Below, in pieces: positions 55,796 to 64,000 of a DNA stretch of 64,000 bases. The position numbers and the translations under genes are program-made. The DNA is from Idiomarina sp. (GTDB taxonomy: Bacteria > Pseudomonadota > Gammaproteobacteria > Enterobacterales > Alteromonadaceae). Under the pieces are notes generated by a model. The model did no database searches. It worked only from the letters and a program-made list of their open reading frames with translations, and was not told the origin of the DNA. The stretch spans positions 186,001 to 250,000 of the forward strand of contig JAFIFP010000001.1 of assembly GCA_020831965.1 (NCBI GenBank). Direction: 5' to 3'. Position 1 is the stretch's first letter. Every line of letters begins with the position of its first letter.

Positions 55796-57367
55796 TTAAT
55801 GACGGAAATGTCGCATGCTCGTGAAGACCATGGCAATACCATGCTCATCAGCGGCGGCTATTACTTCTTCATCGCGAATAGAACCGCCTGGCTGGATAAT
55901 TGCGGTAATTCCGGCTTCAGCTGCGGCATCAATGGTATCGCGGAACGGAAAGAAAGCGTCCGATGCCATGACCGACCCAGCAACTTCTAAGTTCTCGTCG
56001 GCTGCTTTGATTGCTGCAATTTTAGCACTGTATACGCGACTCATTTGACCCGCACCCACACCGATGGTCATTCCATCTTTGACATAAACAATGGCATTGG
56101 ACTTCACAAATTTCACCACATTCCATGAGAACAGCAGATCTTCAAGCTGCTCTGCAGTTGGTTGCGCTTTGGTAACGACTTGCAAATCGGCGGCAGTGAC
56201 ACGCCCTAAGTCGGTGTCTTGTACTAAAAGGCCGCCTTGCACGCGTTTAAAGTCAAGCTGTGCGCTGGCAGGTTGCAATGCTTCAGTCACCAACAGGCGT
56301 ACGTTAGGCTTACTCGCAATGAGGGTTTGAGCCTTCTTGCTGGCGCCCGGTGCAATAATCACCTCGACGAATTGGCGTGAGATAATCGCATGAGCGGTCT
56401 TCTCATCAAGGGGCTGATTAAACGCAATAATACCGCCAAAGGCTGAAGTAGGGTCTGTTTTGTAGGCGCGTTCGTAGGCCGCCAAAATACTCTCACCAAT
56501 TGCAACACCACAAGGATTGGCATGTTTCACAATCACACAGGCAGGCTGCTCAAACGACTTCACACATTCAAATGCCGCATCGGTGTCTGCGATGTTGTTA
56601 AACGAGAGTGCTTTGCCTTGTAGCTGAGTCGAGGTGCTGACTGATGGCAGTACCGCGTCGGCTTCCACATAAAAAGCGGCATCTTGGTGACTGTTCTCGC
56701 CGTAGCGAAGGTCTTGCTTCTTTTCGAACTGAAGATTCAACGTGCGGGCAAAGCGCTCTGGTTGTTCTGGATTCTGAACGCGTTGGCCGAGGTAGTTGGC
56801 AATCATGCCATCGTAGGCTGCGGTGTGCTCAAAAGCTGCCGTGGCTAAGTCAAGGCGGGTAGCTGCGCTCACGCCTTGTTGTGAAGCAAGTTCAGCTTGT
56901 ACCCGCGCATAATCCACTGCGTTCACGATAATGGTGACGTCATTATGATTTTTCGCCGCGGCCCGAACCATCGTAGGACCACCGATGTCGATATTCTCAA
57001 TGGCATCAGCAAATGAGCAATCCGGCTGCGCGACGGTTTGTTTAAAGGGATAAAGATTTACCGCAACAAGGTCAATCGGACCAATGCCTTGCTCAGTCAT
57101 GACTGCTTGATCTTGGTCGCGCCGCGCGAGAATGCCACCGTGAATTTTTGGATGTAAGGTTTTCACCCGACCGTCCATAATTTCTGGTTGACCGGTGTAT
57201 TCAGAAACTTCAATCACGGGAATATTTGCTTGTTGCAGCAGCTTCGCAGTGCCGCCAGTCGAAAGGATCTCCACACCTTGTTGGTGTAGGAACTGGGCAA
57301 AGTCGACAATACCGGTTTTATCGGAAACGCTCAGCAATGCGCGTTTTACAGGACGGATCTGGCTCAT
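55796..57367 (-). CDS. purH: Bifunctional AICAR transformylase / IMP cyclohydrolase
   Basis: Last two steps of IMP synthesis. 523 residues from ATG 57367: an MGS-type cyclohydrolase (1-~200; [28 protein letters not shown]) and a transformylase with [12 protein letters not shown] and the terminal [18 protein letters not shown]. The upstream in-frame extension to 57460 is not family-like. Ribosome site weak. First gene of a unit with the methyltransferase-like gene and purD. Confidence 0.97.
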   Translation of the reverse strand: MSQIRPVKRALLSVSDKTGIVDFAQFLHQQGVEILSTGGTAKLLQQANIPVIEVSEYTGQPEIMDGRVKTLHPKIHGGILARRDQDQAVMTEQGIGPIDLVAVNLYPFKQTVAQPDCSFADAIENIDIGGPTMVRAAAKNHNDVTIIVNAVDYARVQAELASQQGVSAATRLDLATAAFEHTAAYDGMIANYLGQRVQNPEQPERFARTLNLQFEKKQDLRYGENSHQDAAFYVEADAVLPSVSTSTQLQGKALSFNNIADTDAAFECVKSFEQPACVIVKHANPCGVAIGESILAAYERAYKTDPTSAFGGIIAFNQPLDEKTAHAIISRQFVEVIIAPGASKKAQTLIASKPNVRLLVTEALQPASAQLDFKRVQGGLLVQDTDLGRVTAADLQVVTKAQPTAEQLEDLLFSWNVVKFVKSNAIVYVKDGMTIGVGAGQMSRVYSAKIAAIKAADENLEVAGSVMASDAFFPFRDTIDAAAEAGITAIIQPGGSIRDEEVIAAADEHGIAMVFTSMRHFRH

Positions 57368-57474
57368 GATGGATGTTGCTCGCTGTTGTCTGTTTCGGCG
57401 GCCTGACGTTGGCCTGGAAGCGTTGCGGACTGTGTGTCGTGGGAGGTCACAGTGCAACACGAATGCGGGGTCAA

Positions 57475-57480
57475 AGTATA
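57475..57480 (-). promoter_or_regulatory. -10 box of the purH promoter
   Basis: TATACT on the minus strand, about 108 bases before purH; the -35 is poor. No clear PurR operator (ACGCAAACGTTTGCGT type) was found in the leader. Confidence 0.4.
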
Positions 57481-57507
57481 CGCGATTTCTAGTTTGAATG
57501 CACCGGA

Positions 57508-57536
57508 AACAAAAACGCTGCCATCAGGCAGCGTTT
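57508..57536 (-). terminator. Terminator after fis
   Basis: AAAACGCTGCC / GGCAGCGTTTT with loop ATCA; on the minus strand it ends in TTTTTG, 18 bases past the fis stop and before the purH promoter. Confidence 0.9.
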
Positions 57537-57554
57537 TATTGAATTCGATACAGC

Positions 57555-57851
57555 TTAGTTCATGCCATATTTTTTCAGTTTCTTACGCAGTGTGCCGCGG
57601 TTAATGCCCAGCATGGTTGCTGCGCGCGTCTGATTACCACGCGTGTAAGTCATCACTTCTTCTAAAAGCGGTGCTTCAACTTCAGCAAGAACCAACTCAT
57701 ATAAATCATCTGGGTCTTGCCCTTCAAGTTGGCTCAAAAAGTTGTTCAGCGCTTGCTTTACGGAGTTACGCAGAGGCTTCGGATTTGCATTCGGGCTCTG
57801 AGTTATCAATGGGTTGGTTACTACTTCACGATTTCCATTTGGGTCAAACAT
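57555..57851 (-). CDS. fis: DNA-binding protein Fis
   Basis: 98-residue nucleoid protein that bends DNA and activates stable-RNA genes in fast growth. The C-terminal helix-turn-helix [20 protein letters not shown] is nearly identical to E. coli; the beta-hairpin arm precedes it. Overlaps the 3' end of dusB by eight bases, the classic dusB-fis arrangement. Confidence 0.98.
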   Translation of the reverse strand: MFDPNGNREVVTNPLITQSPNANPKPLRNSVKQALNNFLSQLEGQDPDDLYELVLAEVEAPLLEEVMTYTRGNQTRAATMLGINRGTLRKKLKKYGMN

Positions 57852-58833
57852 AATAGCGCTCTTTTCTCTCTGCTAAATTGACGAAAAAATACTCTAGTGC
57901 GTGCAGCTGGTCATCTGCATTTTCTAGCGCGTTGAACTCGGCTCGAAAGTTTTCCGGGTCTCCAACTCCTTGGAGGTACCAGCCGATGTGCTTGCGAGCA
58001 ATGCGGACACCACGTTGCTCGCCATAAAACTGATGTAACTGTCTCAAATGCTTGCGCATTACCCGCGTCACCTCGTCTGCCGTTGGCGGACTTAAGTGTT
58101 CTCCGGTTGCCAAAAAGTGCACAACTTCGCGAAAGATCCACGGATTTCCCTGTGCGCCGCGACCGATCATGACTGCGTCGGCACCGGTGAAATCTAGCAC
58201 TTCCCGAGCACGTTCTGGCGTGGTGATATCGCCATTAGCAATCAATGGAATGCTAATGGCTGCGCGAATTGCTCGAATGGTTTCGAACTCCGCCACACCT
58301 TTGTACATACAAGAGCGGGTGCGTCCATGCACAGTCAGTGCTTGAATACCCGCCGCTTCAGCTAGCTTGGCGATTTCCACACCGTTGCGTGTCTCAGGAC
58401 ACCAACCGGTACGAATTTTTAGCGTGACAGGCACATCCACTGCCTGGGTGACTGCTGCTAAAATATCGCGAACGAGACCGGGTTCTTTTAATAGCGCAGA
58501 ACCCGCAAGCTTCTTATTTACCTTCTTCGCCGGACAGCCCATATTGATGTCGATGATTTGTGCGCCTTCCTCCACATTGTGTTGGGCGGCACGGGCCATC
58601 AGCTCAGGATCAGACCCCGCAATTTGAACAGAACGAATCCCCGGTTCCTGATCATGGACTCGGCGCTCGCGTGATTTCGTGCTATCCCAAGTTTCAGGAT
58701 TACTCGACAGCATTTCCGAAACCGCCAAGCCTGCACCGAGTTCGGTGCATAAGCGGCGGAACGGTAAGTCTGTCACCCCAGCCATCGGAGCGAGCAGCAC
58801 GTTATTGTTCAATTGGTATTGGCCAATCCGCAT
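57844..58833 (-). CDS. dusB: tRNA-dihydrouridine synthase B
   Basis: Flavoenzyme reducing U17-type positions in tRNA, 329 residues. FMN barrel start [14 protein letters not shown], catalytic Cys100 in [13 protein letters not shown], and LTVHGRTR and [13 protein letters not shown] for FMN phosphate. Cotranscribed with fis. Confidence 0.97.
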   Translation of the reverse strand: MRIGQYQLNNNVLLAPMAGVTDLPFRRLCTELGAGLAVSEMLSSNPETWDSTKSRERRVHDQEPGIRSVQIAGSDPELMARAAQHNVEEGAQIIDINMGCPAKKVNKKLAGSALLKEPGLVRDILAAVTQAVDVPVTLKIRTGWCPETRNGVEIAKLAEAAGIQALTVHGRTRSCMYKGVAEFETIRAIRAAISIPLIANGDITTPERAREVLDFTGADAVMIGRGAQGNPWIFREVVHFLATGEHLSPPTADEVTRVMRKHLRQLHQFYGEQRGVRIARKHIGWYLQGVGDPENFRAEFNALENADDQLHALEYFFVNLAERKERYYV

Positions 58834-58995
58834 CGGTTAAAAACTGTTCAGCGAAAGGGGAGAGAATTTTAGGGAATTTGCGCGCGAAAAAAAAGGCGAA
58901 TAAGTGACCAAAACAGAGGTTTTTTACGCTTTTTACGCTTGACTTTAATCGACGAAAGCCATCCATGGCGAGGTGTGTGTTGAGAATATGTTGGA
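58834..58995 (-). promoter_or_regulatory. Leader of dusB-fis
   Basis: No coding frame. The minus strand contains two AGCGTAAAAA units (around 58925-58945), a nine-base T run and a TAAAAT box near 58865-58872 that could be a -10. I cannot place a convincing -35 or Fis autoregulatory sites by eye. Confidence 0.3.
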
Positions 58996-59877
58996 TCAGC
59001 CTCGACAGCGCCCATGGACCAATGTCCATTCTTCTTGGAAGCGTGGTGGCGCAAATTCAATTCGGGGTTGATAGGCTTGCATCACATCGTCGGCTTGACG
59101 GCGCAGAATTCCAGACATAGCAATAGGGCCATTCGGCTTCAGATAGCCTTGAATAATATTTGCAAGATCTTGCAGCGGGCCAGCGAGTATATTGGCAATC
59201 ACTACATCAGCTTCTACTGCGGGTGCGTCTTTAGGGAGATACACTTCAAAACGATCGCCAACCCCATTGCGCTCCGCATTTTCTCGAGTGGATAGGAGTG
59301 CTTGTTGGTCAATATCAGTACCAATACAGCGGGCGGCGCCAAGTTTAAGGGCTGCGATACCGAGAATTCCTGAGCCACAGCCAAAATCTACAATGGTCTT
59401 ACCGGCAAGCTCTTGTTGCGTCAGCCATTCTAAGCACAGCGCAGTCGTGGAATGGGTTCCTGTACCGAAGGCCATCCCCGGATCGAGCAGAAGATAAGGC
59501 GCATCTGGATCGGGGGGTTGGTGCCATGAAGGGACCACCCAGAATCTATCGCCAAAGCACATAGGTTGAAAGCGATCCATCCAAGCACGCTCCCAGTCCT
59601 TATCTTCAAGTTGGTCGGTCTTATACTGTAGCGGCTTCGCTAAGAAACTGACTTTCTTTAAGTTTGCGAGGACGTTACCCATATTGGTTTCGGCAGGATA
59701 TAAACCGGTCACCAGCGTTTGTGACCACAAAGGCACTTCGCCGGGACCGGGTTCAAAGATGGGGGCATCTTTCGCGTCGCGGTAGGTGACAGCTTGTGCC
59801 TGATTCGCCATCAGGATATCCCCGAGTTGCCGCCCATGGGCTTCATCGGTGGTCAGTGTCAGTTGAATCCAAGCCAT
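58996..59877 (-). CDS. prmA: Ribosomal protein L11 methyltransferase
   Basis: Trimethylates L11 residues. 293 residues from ATG 59877 (GAGG upstream): an N-terminal L11-recognition domain beginning MAWIQLTLTTDEAHGRQLG, and a SAM domain with VDFGCGSGILGIAALKLGA and ADVVIANILAGPL. Same order, prmA-dusB-fis, as in E. coli. Confidence 0.97.
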   Translation of the reverse strand: MAWIQLTLTTDEAHGRQLGDILMANQAQAVTYRDAKDAPIFEPGPGEVPLWSQTLVTGLYPAETNMGNVLANLKKVSFLAKPLQYKTDQLEDKDWERAWMDRFQPMCFGDRFWVVPSWHQPPDPDAPYLLLDPGMAFGTGTHSTTALCLEWLTQQELAGKTIVDFGCGSGILGIAALKLGAARCIGTDIDQQALLSTRENAERNGVGDRFEVYLPKDAPAVEADVVIANILAGPLQDLANIIQGYLKPNGPIAMSGILRRQADDVMQAYQPRIEFAPPRFQEEWTLVHGRCRG

Positions 59878-59903
59878 AGTGTCCTCGTGGCAGTAATGAA
59901 ACA

Positions 59904-59932
59904 AGAAAGCTCAGGAAGGTCCTGAGCTTTCT
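59904..59932 (-). terminator. Stem-loop between accC and prmA
   Basis: Thirteen-base perfect stem AGAAAGCTCAGGA / TCCTGAGCTTTCT with a 3-base loop. On the minus strand it is followed by TGTTTC. It can terminate accBC transcripts, but it also lies between a TATAAT box and prmA. Confidence 0.7.
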
Positions 59933-59945
59933 GAATGATGACGCA

Positions 59946-59951
59946 ATTATA
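59946..59951 (-). promoter_or_regulatory. -10 box upstream of prmA
   Basis: Perfect TATAAT on the minus strand, 69 bases before prmA. -35 weak. Predicted start falls just ahead of the 13-base stem-loop. Confidence 0.4.
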
Positions 59952-59979
59952 CCGCAAAGGAGTGGCTGAGCGGAATGAC

Positions 59980-61323
59980 TTAGCTCAGACCGAGTTTCTT
60001 CTCGAGGTAGTGGATATTGGTACCACCATGTTGGAAGTTTTCATCAGCCATAATGTCTTTTTGTAACGGGACATTCGACTTAATACCTTCCAGAATGAGC
60101 TCGCTCAAGGCATTACGCATCCGCGCAATCGCGACATCACGGTTCTCACCGTAAGTAATCAACTTGCCAATCATCGAGTCATAGTTTGGCGGCACACGGT
60201 AGTCCGTATAAATATGAGAGTCCCAACGAATTCCCATGCCACCCGGCGGATGGAACCGCGTGATAGTGCCCGGTGACGGCATGAAATTCTTTGGATCTTC
60301 CGCATTAATTCGGCACTCAATGGCATGACCACGCACGACAACATCTTCCTGGCTGATCGACAATGGACGACCTGCGGCAATGCGGAGCTGCTCTTTGACT
60401 AAGTCGATGCCGGTGACCATTTCGGTCACTGGGTGTTCAACCTGAATCCGTGTGTTCATTTCAATGAAGTAGAACTCGCCATTTTCGTATAGGAACTCAA
60501 AGGTGCCGGCACCGCGATAACCGATTTCCACACAGGCACGGGCACAACGCTCACCGATACTCTTGCGCATTTCTACGGTAATGCCTGGTGCTGGCGCTTC
60601 TTCGACTACTTTTTGATGACGACGCTGCATAGAGCAATCGCGCTCACCTAAATGAATTGCGTTCCCTTGGCCGTCGGCGAGCACCTGAACTTCAATATGG
60701 CGTGGGTTCTCGAGGAACTTTTCCATGTAGACGACTGGGTTACCGAATGCCGAGCGAGCTTCGCTTTGAGTGGCTTGGATCGATTTCAATAGCGACTTCT
60801 CTTCGCGCACTACGCGCATACCACGGCCACCACCGCCACCTGCGGCTTTAATGATCACTGGGTAGCCGATGCGGCGAGCAACTTTGAGGTTCTTCTCATC
60901 GTCGTCGCCCAGTGGGCCACCGGAACCGGGTACACAAGGCACGCCAGCTTTCTTCATGGCTTCAATTGCGGACACTTTATCGCCCATGATGCGAATGACT
61001 TCTGGTGTTGGGCCGACAAAGATAAATCCAGAATTTTCTACTTGCTCAGCGAAATCTGCGTTCTCAGCAAGAAATCCGTAGCCTGGGTGAATTGCGGCGG
61101 CATCGGTAACTTCTGCTGCGCTGATGATGCGCGGAATATTGAGATAGCTCTCGGTCGCTGAGGCTGGGCCGATACAGATCGACTCGTCAGCTAACAAGAC
61201 ATGTTTAAGATTTTTGTCTACCGTGGAGTGGACTGCGACAGTCTTAATGCCGAGCTCTTTACAAGCACGCAGAATTCGCAGGGCAATTTCCCCTCGGTTA
61301 GCAATTACGACTTTATCAAGCAT
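59980..61323 (-). CDS. accC: Acetyl-CoA carboxylase, biotin carboxylase subunit
   Basis: 447 residues: ATP-grasp fold with [30 protein letters not shown] and [26 protein letters not shown] read across its catalytic region. Carboxylates biotin on AccB for malonyl-CoA synthesis. 24 bases after accB. Confidence 0.98.
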   Translation of the reverse strand: MLDKVVIANRGEIALRILRACKELGIKTVAVHSTVDKNLKHVLLADESICIGPASATESYLNIPRIISAAEVTDAAAIHPGYGFLAENADFAEQVENSGFIFVGPTPEVIRIMGDKVSAIEAMKKAGVPCVPGSGGPLGDDDEKNLKVARRIGYPVIIKAAGGGGGRGMRVVREEKSLLKSIQATQSEARSAFGNPVVYMEKFLENPRHIEVQVLADGQGNAIHLGERDCSMQRRHQKVVEEAPAPGITVEMRKSIGERCARACVEIGYRGAGTFEFLYENGEFYFIEMNTRIQVEHPVTEMVTGIDLVKEQLRIAAGRPLSISQEDVVVRGHAIECRINAEDPKNFMPSPGTITRFHPPGGMGIRWDSHIYTDYRVPPNYDSMIGKLITYGENRDVAIARMRNALSELILEGIKSNVPLQKDIMADENFQHGGTNIHYLEKKLGLS

Positions 61324-61347
61324 AGTTTTGCCTTTTATCCGGTCGGT

Positions 61348-61815
61348 TTATTCGATCACAAATAGCGGCTGGTCAAACTCTACAGGCGCTTCATTGTCGA
61401 CCAAGATTTGCTTCACAACGCCTGCTACATCAGCTTCGATGTGATTCATCATTTTCATGGCTTCAACGATGCATAAGGTATCGCCCACGTTGACGCGCTG
61501 ACCGACAGTGATGAACGCTTTCGCCCCCGGGGCTGGTGACTCGTAGTAGGTTCCAACCATAGGTGAGCGAACAACGTGGCCCGAAATTTCTTCCGGTTTC
61601 GCTTCAGCAGCTGGGGCAGGCGCAGGCGCTGAACCTGCTGCTGGAGCCGCTGCAGGCATTTGTGGTGGCAGCTGGTATTGTGCCATCGCAGGCATCATCG
61701 GCTGTTGGCCGTGACGGCTGATCCGTACTGACTCTTCACCTTCGGTGATTTCGAGCTCAGCAATACCAGACTCTTCCACTAACTCAATAAGCTTCTTAAT
61801 TTTACGAATATCCAT
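61348..61815 (-). CDS. accB: Biotin carboxyl carrier protein of acetyl-CoA carboxylase
   Basis: 155 residues: N-terminal dimer part, a Pro/Ala-rich mobile linker (about 45-75) and the biotinyl domain with biotin on Lys121 in EAMKMMN. AccB often autoregulates its operon. The 77-base leader carries tandem 13-base repeats. Confidence 0.97.
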   Translation of the reverse strand: MDIRKIKKLIELVEESGIAELEITEGEESVRISRHGQQPMMPAMAQYQLPPQMPAAAPAAGSAPAPAPAAEAKPEEISGHVVRSPMVGTYYESPAPGAKAFITVGQRVNVGDTLCIVEAMKMMNHIEADVAGVVKQILVDNEAPVEFDQPLFVIE

Positions 61816-61842
61816 AAGCCGTTTAACTCGCCTTTTTTTAAT

Positions 61843-61878
61843 GTTTCAAATTACGGTTTCAAATTACGGTTTCAAATT
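61843..61878 (-). repeat. Tandem 13-base repeats in the accB leader
   Basis: GTTTCAAATTACG occurs at 61843-61855 and 61856-61868, with a partial third copy at 61869-61878 (plus-strand reading). They fill half of the aroQ-accB gap. Confidence 0.85.
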
Positions 61879-61892
61879 TAAAGTTTCTAAAA

Positions 61893-62342
61893 TTAATCTT
61901 TGTTAACACGTTCGAGTGCAGCTGCCAGCGCAAGTTCATAGCCTTTTGCACCGAGCCCGCAAATTACGCCTACAGCGCAGTCCGACAAATAGGAGTGCGA
62001 ACGAAACTCTTCGCGGGCATGAATGTTTGACAGATGTACTTCGATAAAAGGAATGCCGACACCGAGCAAGGCATCGCGCAACGCAATGCTGGTGTGCGTT
62101 AGTGCCGCGGGGTTAATCAAAATGAAGTCGACAACACCGCGCGCATTGTGAACCGCGTCGATCAATTCATGCTCAGCGTTCGACTGAAAAAACTGCACCT
62201 CGGCGCTCTGTTGAGTCGCCTGCGTGCGCAGCGTCTGCTCAATATCCGCCAAGGTTGTAGAACCATACACTTCGGGCTCACGGGTCCCGAGTAAATTCAG
62301 GTTCGGTCCATTAAGGACTAAAATGTGGGTTTTTCCGGCCAT
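61893..62342 (-). CDS. aroQ: Type II 3-dehydroquinate dehydratase
   Basis: Third step of the shikimate pathway. 149 residues from ATG 62342: [19 protein letters not shown], catalytic Tyr26 (VYGS), [18 protein letters not shown] and [17 protein letters not shown]. Extension to 62390 is not supported. First gene of aroQ-accB-accC, the common gammaproteobacterial order. Confidence 0.96.
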   Translation of the reverse strand: MAGKTHILVLNGPNLNLLGTREPEVYGSTTLADIEQTLRTQATQQSAEVQFFQSNAEHELIDAVHNARGVVDFILINPAALTHTSIALRDALLGVGIPFIEVHLSNIHAREEFRSHSYLSDCAVGVICGLGAKGYELALAAALERVNKD

Positions 62343-62411
62343 TGTGTCGCTATTTGTTGTGAACGCTTCATGAAGAGCGAAACTCACCAAGCGTTCTTGA
62401 ATTCATAGGTC

Positions 62412-62417
62412 ATTATA
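62412..62417 (-). promoter_or_regulatory. -10 box of the aroQ-accBC promoter
   Basis: Perfect TATAAT on the minus strand, 70 bases before aroQ. A TTGCTG lies 19 bases upstream, inside the first of two repeated elements. Confidence 0.5.
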
Positions 62418-62429
62418 AAGTTAAAATTC

Positions 62430-62476
62430 CATTTCGCAGCAAAATACTGGTCTTATCAGCGCATTTCGCTGCAAAA
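62430..62476 (-). repeat. Two copies of CATTTCGCWGCAAAA upstream of aroQ
   Basis: 15-base elements at 62430-62444 and 62462-62476 differ at one base and are 32 bases apart, about three helical turns. Each is an imperfect palindrome around GC-N-GC. Confidence 0.7.
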
Positions 62477-62477
62477 C

Positions 62478-64000
62478 TTAGAGGTTCTGCATTTCTTTTA
62501 GATGCGCTTCGAATTCTGAGGCGGGCATAAAGCCGGTCACGCGGCGCTGACTTTGTTCCTCGCCCTGAGGTGAAAAGAACAAGATGGTTGGAAGGCCGAG
62601 TACTTGATAATAAGACAGTAGTTCGGTGTTAGTGGCGTTCACTGCAGTCACGTCAACCTTCACCGTATGAACATTTGCCAAGGCCTGTTGCACGCCTTCA
62701 TCGGTAAAGGTATAGCGTTCGAGCTCTAGGCATGCGACGCACCAATCAGCATAGAGGTCGAGCATCACCCACTCACCACGGGTGTTCGCCTCAGTAATTT
62801 CTGCCTGTAACTCGGTTAACGTCGTTACTTGCGTGAATTGCAGTTGGCGCGCTTCGAAGGTGCCATCCACATAAGGCTTTTGCCACAGCACGCCAGCAAC
62901 TGCTGCAATACATACCGCGCTCATGACAATGATGCGCATGGCGCCTCGGAGTTGCTGGCGTATGGCCCAGACCAGGCCAACACCGGCGCCGGCAAAGAAG
63001 ACAATCCAGAGCCATGCGGCAAATTTCAAGGGAAGCAGACGCTCAAGTAGGAATAGCGCGACGGCAAGTAACAGAATGCCAAAGAGTATTTTGATGGTAT
63101 TCATCCAAGGACCGGAGCGAGGTAAGTACTTCCCACCCGTTGCACCGATAACTAACAAAGGAATGCCCATACCTATGCTCAGCGCGTAGAGCACGGTGGC
63201 ACCGATCATCACATCACCCGATTGCGCAATAAAGAGTAGTGCGCCAGACAGAGGTGCGGTAGTACAAGGAGAAGCGATAAGACCAGACACCGCCCCCATG
63301 CCGAAGACACTCGGATAAGCGCCCCCGCGTTGGTTCTGAGTTAAAGCGGTTAACTTTGCTTTCACCGACTGCGGCACATCGAAGGGAATAAGGTTGAACA
63401 TGGCGAGTGCGAAGATGACAAATAGCGCGGCGAGTACGCCCAAAATTGCAGGGTGCTGCAGCATAGCTTGGTATTGCATGCCCGCAAGTGCGACCAAAAT
63501 TCCTAAAGCGGTGTAGGTAATCGCCATACCTTGCACGTAGACAAAACTAATCAGCAGGCCCTTGCGCAAAGAAAGTGGTCGCTGTTGCCCCATAATAATG
63601 CCGGAAATAATCGGATACATAGGGAAGACGCACGGCGTGAATGCGAGGCCTATGCCAAGAAGGAAGAACAAACCGGTCGTCCAGAGTAAATGCTCCGACT
63701 CAAGTAAGCGGAACAAGCCACTTTGCGAGCGTACACTGCTTTGTTCCGAGAAGTCTGCGAGCGCGTAGGCGTCACCACCTCCAGGACCTGCGCCGGACGT
63801 GGCGCGAAGGTAGATAGTTTTACTGGCCGGTGCGTAGCAAAAGCCGTCATCGGCACAGCCTTGAAAGGTCACTGTGAGTGTTTCGTTCCGGCGTGCGGTA
63901 GCAAGATCAACAATGAGTTCGACGCGATCGCGATAAATAACGGTATCACCAAAAAACTCGTCCGAATGGTCGATGCCTTCTGGAAACTCCCGAACCTGAT
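62478..64000 (-). CDS. dsbD: Thiol:disulfide interchange protein DsbD (5' end outside window)
   Basis: Moves electrons from cytoplasmic thioredoxin across the inner membrane to periplasmic DsbC, DsbG and CcmG. The visible part starts in the N-terminal periplasmic domain (EFFGDTVIYRDR, then TFQGCADDGFCYAP with its two cysteines), continues through about eight membrane helices (CVFPMYPIISG and SPCTTAPLSGAL carry the buried Cys pair) and ends in a thioredoxin domain with ADWCVACLE. The frame stays open to the window edge, so the signal peptide and first ~25-40 mature residues are missing. Confidence 0.95.
   Translation of the reverse strand, partial: QVREFPEGIDHSDEFFGDTVIYRDRVELIVDLATARRNETLTVTFQGCADDGFCYAPASKTIYLRATSGAGPGGGDAYALADFSEQSSVRSQSGLFRLLESEHLLWTTGLFFLLGIGLAFTPCVFPMYPIISGIIMGQQRPLSLRKGLLISFVYVQGMAITYTALGILVALAGMQYQAMLQHPAILGVLAALFVIFALAMFNLIPFDVPQSVKAKLTALTQNQRGGAYPSVFGMGAVSGLIASPCTTAPLSGALLFIAQSGDVMIGATVLYALSIGMGIPLLVIGATGGKYLPRSGPWMNTIKILFGILLLAVALFLLERLLPLKFAAWLWIVFFAGAGVGLVWAIRQQLRGAMRIIVMSAVCIAAVAGVLWQKPYVDGTFEARQLQFTQVTTLTELQAEITEANTRGEWVMLDLYADWCVACLELERYTFTDEGVQQALANVHTVKVDVTAVNATNTELLSYYQVLGLPTILFFSPQGEEQSQRRVTGFMPASEFEAHLKEMQNL

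Noticed and set aside
61843-61878. Short tandem repeats as a CRISPR array
   Set aside because: The units are 13 bases and abut directly, with no spacers and no cas genes in the window.

Overview
The window looks like a chromosomal segment of a marine gammaproteobacterium of the Alteromonadales, most likely Idiomarinaceae (Idiomarina, Pseudidiomarina or Aliidiomarina). This placement is inference. It rests on gene orders shared with Escherichia and Shewanella (rsd | nudC-hemE; rsgA-psd | orn; prmA-dusB-fis; aroQ-accB-accC; fkpA next to slyX; pabA-astC-astA-astD), on families typical of Alteromonadales and Vibrionales (DUF3802, MaoP/DUF413, DUF2970, DUF6435), and on a strong peptide- and amino-acid-degrading theme. 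There is no prophage, intact insertion sequence, CRISPR array, rRNA or plasmid signature. Most of the window is core housekeeping DNA.

Layout. 1-1.7 kb: end of an unknown gene, then a two-gene minus-strand unit with a short, domain-stripped flagellin and an acidic coiled-coil partner. 1.8-8 kb: MFS permease, tRNA hydroxylase trhO, dps, an ExeM/NucH-type nuclease lipoprotein and pheA. 8-14 kb: unknown lipoprotein, udk and nupC (nucleoside uptake and salvage), an orphan MlaC-like protein, an outer-membrane-like protein and glutathione reductase. 14.09-14.39 kb: an intergenic block packed with GGGTCAGATGA-type repeats in both orientations. 14.4-18.7 kb: DUF6435, gloA, a YebC-family protein, YaiI family, and a TPR diguanylate cyclase. 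18.7-29.7 kb: peptidases (S9 DPP-IV type, oligopeptidase A, large secreted subtilase) interleaved with rpe and trpS. 29.8-36.4 kb: pabA, an HDOD protein, the arginine succinyltransferase genes astC-astA-astD, DUF3802 and OsmC. 36.4-42 kb: WD40 lipoprotein-slyX-prkB, fkpA, rsd, nudC and hemE. 42-49.7 kb: RND efflux pair, glycerophosphodiesterase, psd, rsgA and orn. 49.7-53.5 kb: tRNA-Gly, PhoX phosphatase, a glutathione peroxidase-like protein, a small unknown protein and maoP. 53.5-64 kb: purD, a lipoprotein with a methyltransferase fold, purH, dusB-fis, prmA, accB-accC, aroQ and the 5'-truncated dsbD.

How the parts fit. Secreted S8 and S9 peptidases and PrlC yield peptides and amino acids. 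The AST genes degrade arginine, and PhoX and the ExeM-like nuclease can release phosphate and nucleosides that udk and nupC would salvage. Glutathione reductase, glyoxalase I and a peroxidase-like protein form a dispersed thiol-defence set.

No complete, clearly undescribed system stands out. The best leads are the repeat cluster at 14.1-14.4 kb with the altered 3' end of gor beside it, the flagellin-like pair, the palindrome in the spacer of the maoP promoter, the lipoprotein methyltransferase between purH and purD, and repeated elements in front of aroQ and accB. All coordinates and motifs were read by eye; no search or alignment was run.
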